From NCBI GenBank assembly GCA_002297365.1, contig DBKT01000002.1, positions 62,001 through 126,000 of the forward strand: a stretch of 64,000 bases of DNA. Direction: 5' to 3'. This DNA comes from Caryophanales bacterium UBA743. GTDB lineage: Bacteria; Bacillota_I; Bacilli_A; RFN20; CAG-826. Position 1 is the stretch's first letter. The number at the start of each line of letters is the position of its first letter. Below the pieces are notes generated by a model. That model saw nothing but the letters and a program-made list of their open reading frames with translations, did no database searches and was not told the DNA's origin. Shown here in pieces: positions 62,966 through 64,000 of the stretch. The position numbers and the translations under genes were made by a program.

Positions 62966-64000
62966 TTATTGTTTTGTGCATCTAAGTAGGGTTAATCCAC
63001 TACTTGTTTTTACATAGATGATTAAGGTCTTGCCATCCTTACTGATAGTATTTGGTTCTCGAGAGCTTTTCCCTGTCCCTGTTTGAAGTTGATATTTATC
63101 ATCATTTATGGATGAGGTTGGGGTGACGCTATCGATAGAGAAAACAAAATCCCCACTTTGTTCGATAAGATGGTAGGTAAACGTGTATTCGTTACCGCCG
63201 GAAAGGCTTGCTGTGCCATTTGTGCCATCTTTGATAATAAGCGTTCCAAGAGAGTTTTTATAAGTTGAGCCAATCATCAAGGCTTTAACGGCATCGATGC
63301 CGGTTTCCTCGGCTTTGGCTTTGACGGTGACTTCAATAGAAGCGCCAACTTCTGGATTCGAAACGGATTTGACAATTATTTTCACCTTTCCGCCGCTTAA
63401 TCCCTCAAGAATGAATTTGGAGTTATCTTGATCAATGGTCAGGGAGGCGACATTCTTCATTTCCTCGTTTTCGAATTCGGCCGTCCAGCTCCTATCCCCG
63501 GCATTAACTGGGGAAACCTCAACCTTGTATTCGGCTTTTTGGCCAACATCGATTTCCTTTTGGACGTTGGCGCCAAATTCGATTTTGCTCACAGGGATGT
63601 CAATTACTTTGACTTTCAATGAGGCTGTTTTAAGCATGGAAGTTTCCACTTCAATGGTTGCTTCCCCACTCTTAAGAGCGGTGATATAGGTGGCTTTGCC
63701 TTGCTTGGAGGTCGATAAAACGCTTGTGTCAGAGATGCTTTTCACGGTGAATGTGTCTTCGAGATAGATGGCTGGAAGAACGTTCTTCACTTCAAGAGGC
63801 TCTTGATCGCCAACATAGAGAAGGGCTTCCCCTTCCCCTAGGTTTCGAAAGCCCGATGTGTCAATTTCAAAGCTTTGAATCAGGTAATCCGATTTGTCTA
63901 AAGCTTCATCATCCTCCTCGCCTCTTCTTCCGTAAGCAAGAGAAAAGGAAGAAGATAGATTTTTACGAGGCGTTGCGGATGCGGTCAGTTTCTTATTCTC
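62966..64000 (-). CDS. Exported protein with bacterial Ig-like (BIG_2) domains, N-terminus beyond window
   Basis: The minus-strand frame is open from the window edge at 64000 to the TAA at 62966, so the start lies outside; an internal GTG at 63790 is not the true start. At least two BIG_2-type Ig-like domains can be read: VKSISDTSVLSTSKQGKATY to ASLKVKVIDIP, and VSKIEFGANVQKEIDVGQKA to ASIEVTVKAKA. A last small beta domain follows (LGTLIIKDGTNGTASLSGGN). Upstream residues include SFEIDTSGFRNLGEGEALLY. A surface role is likely. Sixteen bases separate it from the lipoprotein gene downstream. Confidence 0.82.
   Translation of the reverse strand, partial: ENKKLTASATPRKNLSSSFSLAYGRRGEEDDEALDKSDYLIQSFEIDTSGFRNLGEGEALLYVGDQEPLEVKNVLPAIYLEDTFTVKSISDTSVLSTSKQGKATYITALKSGEATIEVETSMLKTASLKVKVIDIPVSKIEFGANVQKEIDVGQKAEYKVEVSPVNAGDRSWTAEFENEEMKNVASLTIDQDNSKFILEGLSGGKVKIIVKSVSNPEVGASIEVTVKAKAEETGIDAVKALMIGSTYKNSLGTLIIKDGTNGTASLSGGNEYTFTYHLIEQSGDFVFSIDSVTPTSSINDDKYQLQTGTGKSSREPNTISKDGKTLIIYVKTSSGLTLLRCTKQ

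Overview
The window reads as chromosome of a low-GC Gram-positive bacterium, most likely a gut-associated member of the Bacilli or a Mollicutes-related lineage (Erysipelotrichales, RF39 or Acholeplasmatales-like). The signs are Ser-rich lipoproteins with Firmicutes-type lipoboxes, BspA-type leucine-rich repeats, InlB-type (Listeria-Bacteroides) repeats, AGGAGG ribosome sites, an AgrC/AgrA-like two-component pair and a CcpA cre-like operator. TGA is used as a stop, so the code is standard. No rRNA or CRISPR array was seen. The taxonomic call is inference.

Layout. 1-6816: three minus-strand genes for membrane-anchored or secreted beta-rich proteins; the first runs off the left edge and is a paralogue of the second. 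They diverge from a membrane-linked XRE regulator (7153-7740) across a palindrome-rich spacer. 7935-14888: housekeeping block with pepC, pepT, tRNA-Gln(CTG), a uridine-kinase-like P-loop kinase, an amidohydrolase, an ArsP_2-like permease operon and an Mrp/ApbC ATPase. 15194-24715: operon of four large lipoproteins, one with long BspA leucine-rich repeats, behind a promoter and an overlapping upstream ORF. 24716-25480: spacer with a decayed RelB/DinJ antitoxin.

25481-40766 is the most striking region. Seven minus-strand genes encode a very large TIR-TPR-transmembrane-InlB protein, a soluble zinc ribbon-TIR-TPR protein, a small membrane protein, an SPFH/band-7 protein, a coiled-coil protein, an ESCRT-III (Snf7)-like protein, and a Vps4-like AAA ATPase with an N-terminal MIT-like domain. 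Both TIR genes share a near-identical 21-bp upstream element. Taken together this looks like an envelope-sensing and membrane-remodelling or NAD-depleting system: a bacterial receptor-like TIR protein coupled to ESCRT-like machinery. I do not recognise it as a described system.

41163-53000 is an accessory region: a DUF4143-type ATPase flanked by 150-bp direct repeats, a HipA remnant, a RelB/RelE-type toxin-antitoxin pair, and two paralogous surface-protein modules. Each module has a short exported protein with a poly-G tract in its signal peptide (10 G, out of frame, in one; 8 G, in frame, in the other) followed by a large exported protein. One large protein carries InlB repeats and the other a C-terminal Hint autoprocessing domain. 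The G tracts look like phase-variation switches.

53033-58213: a domain-swapped, membrane-anchored family 3 glycosidase, with an AgrC-like kinase and LytTR regulator directly upstream. The glycosidase promoter carries a LytTR-type direct repeat and a cre-like site, linking it to both the two-component pair and catabolite control. 58531-64000: a secreted endonuclease I lipoprotein, a large lipoprotein, and an Ig-like-domain protein cut by the right edge.
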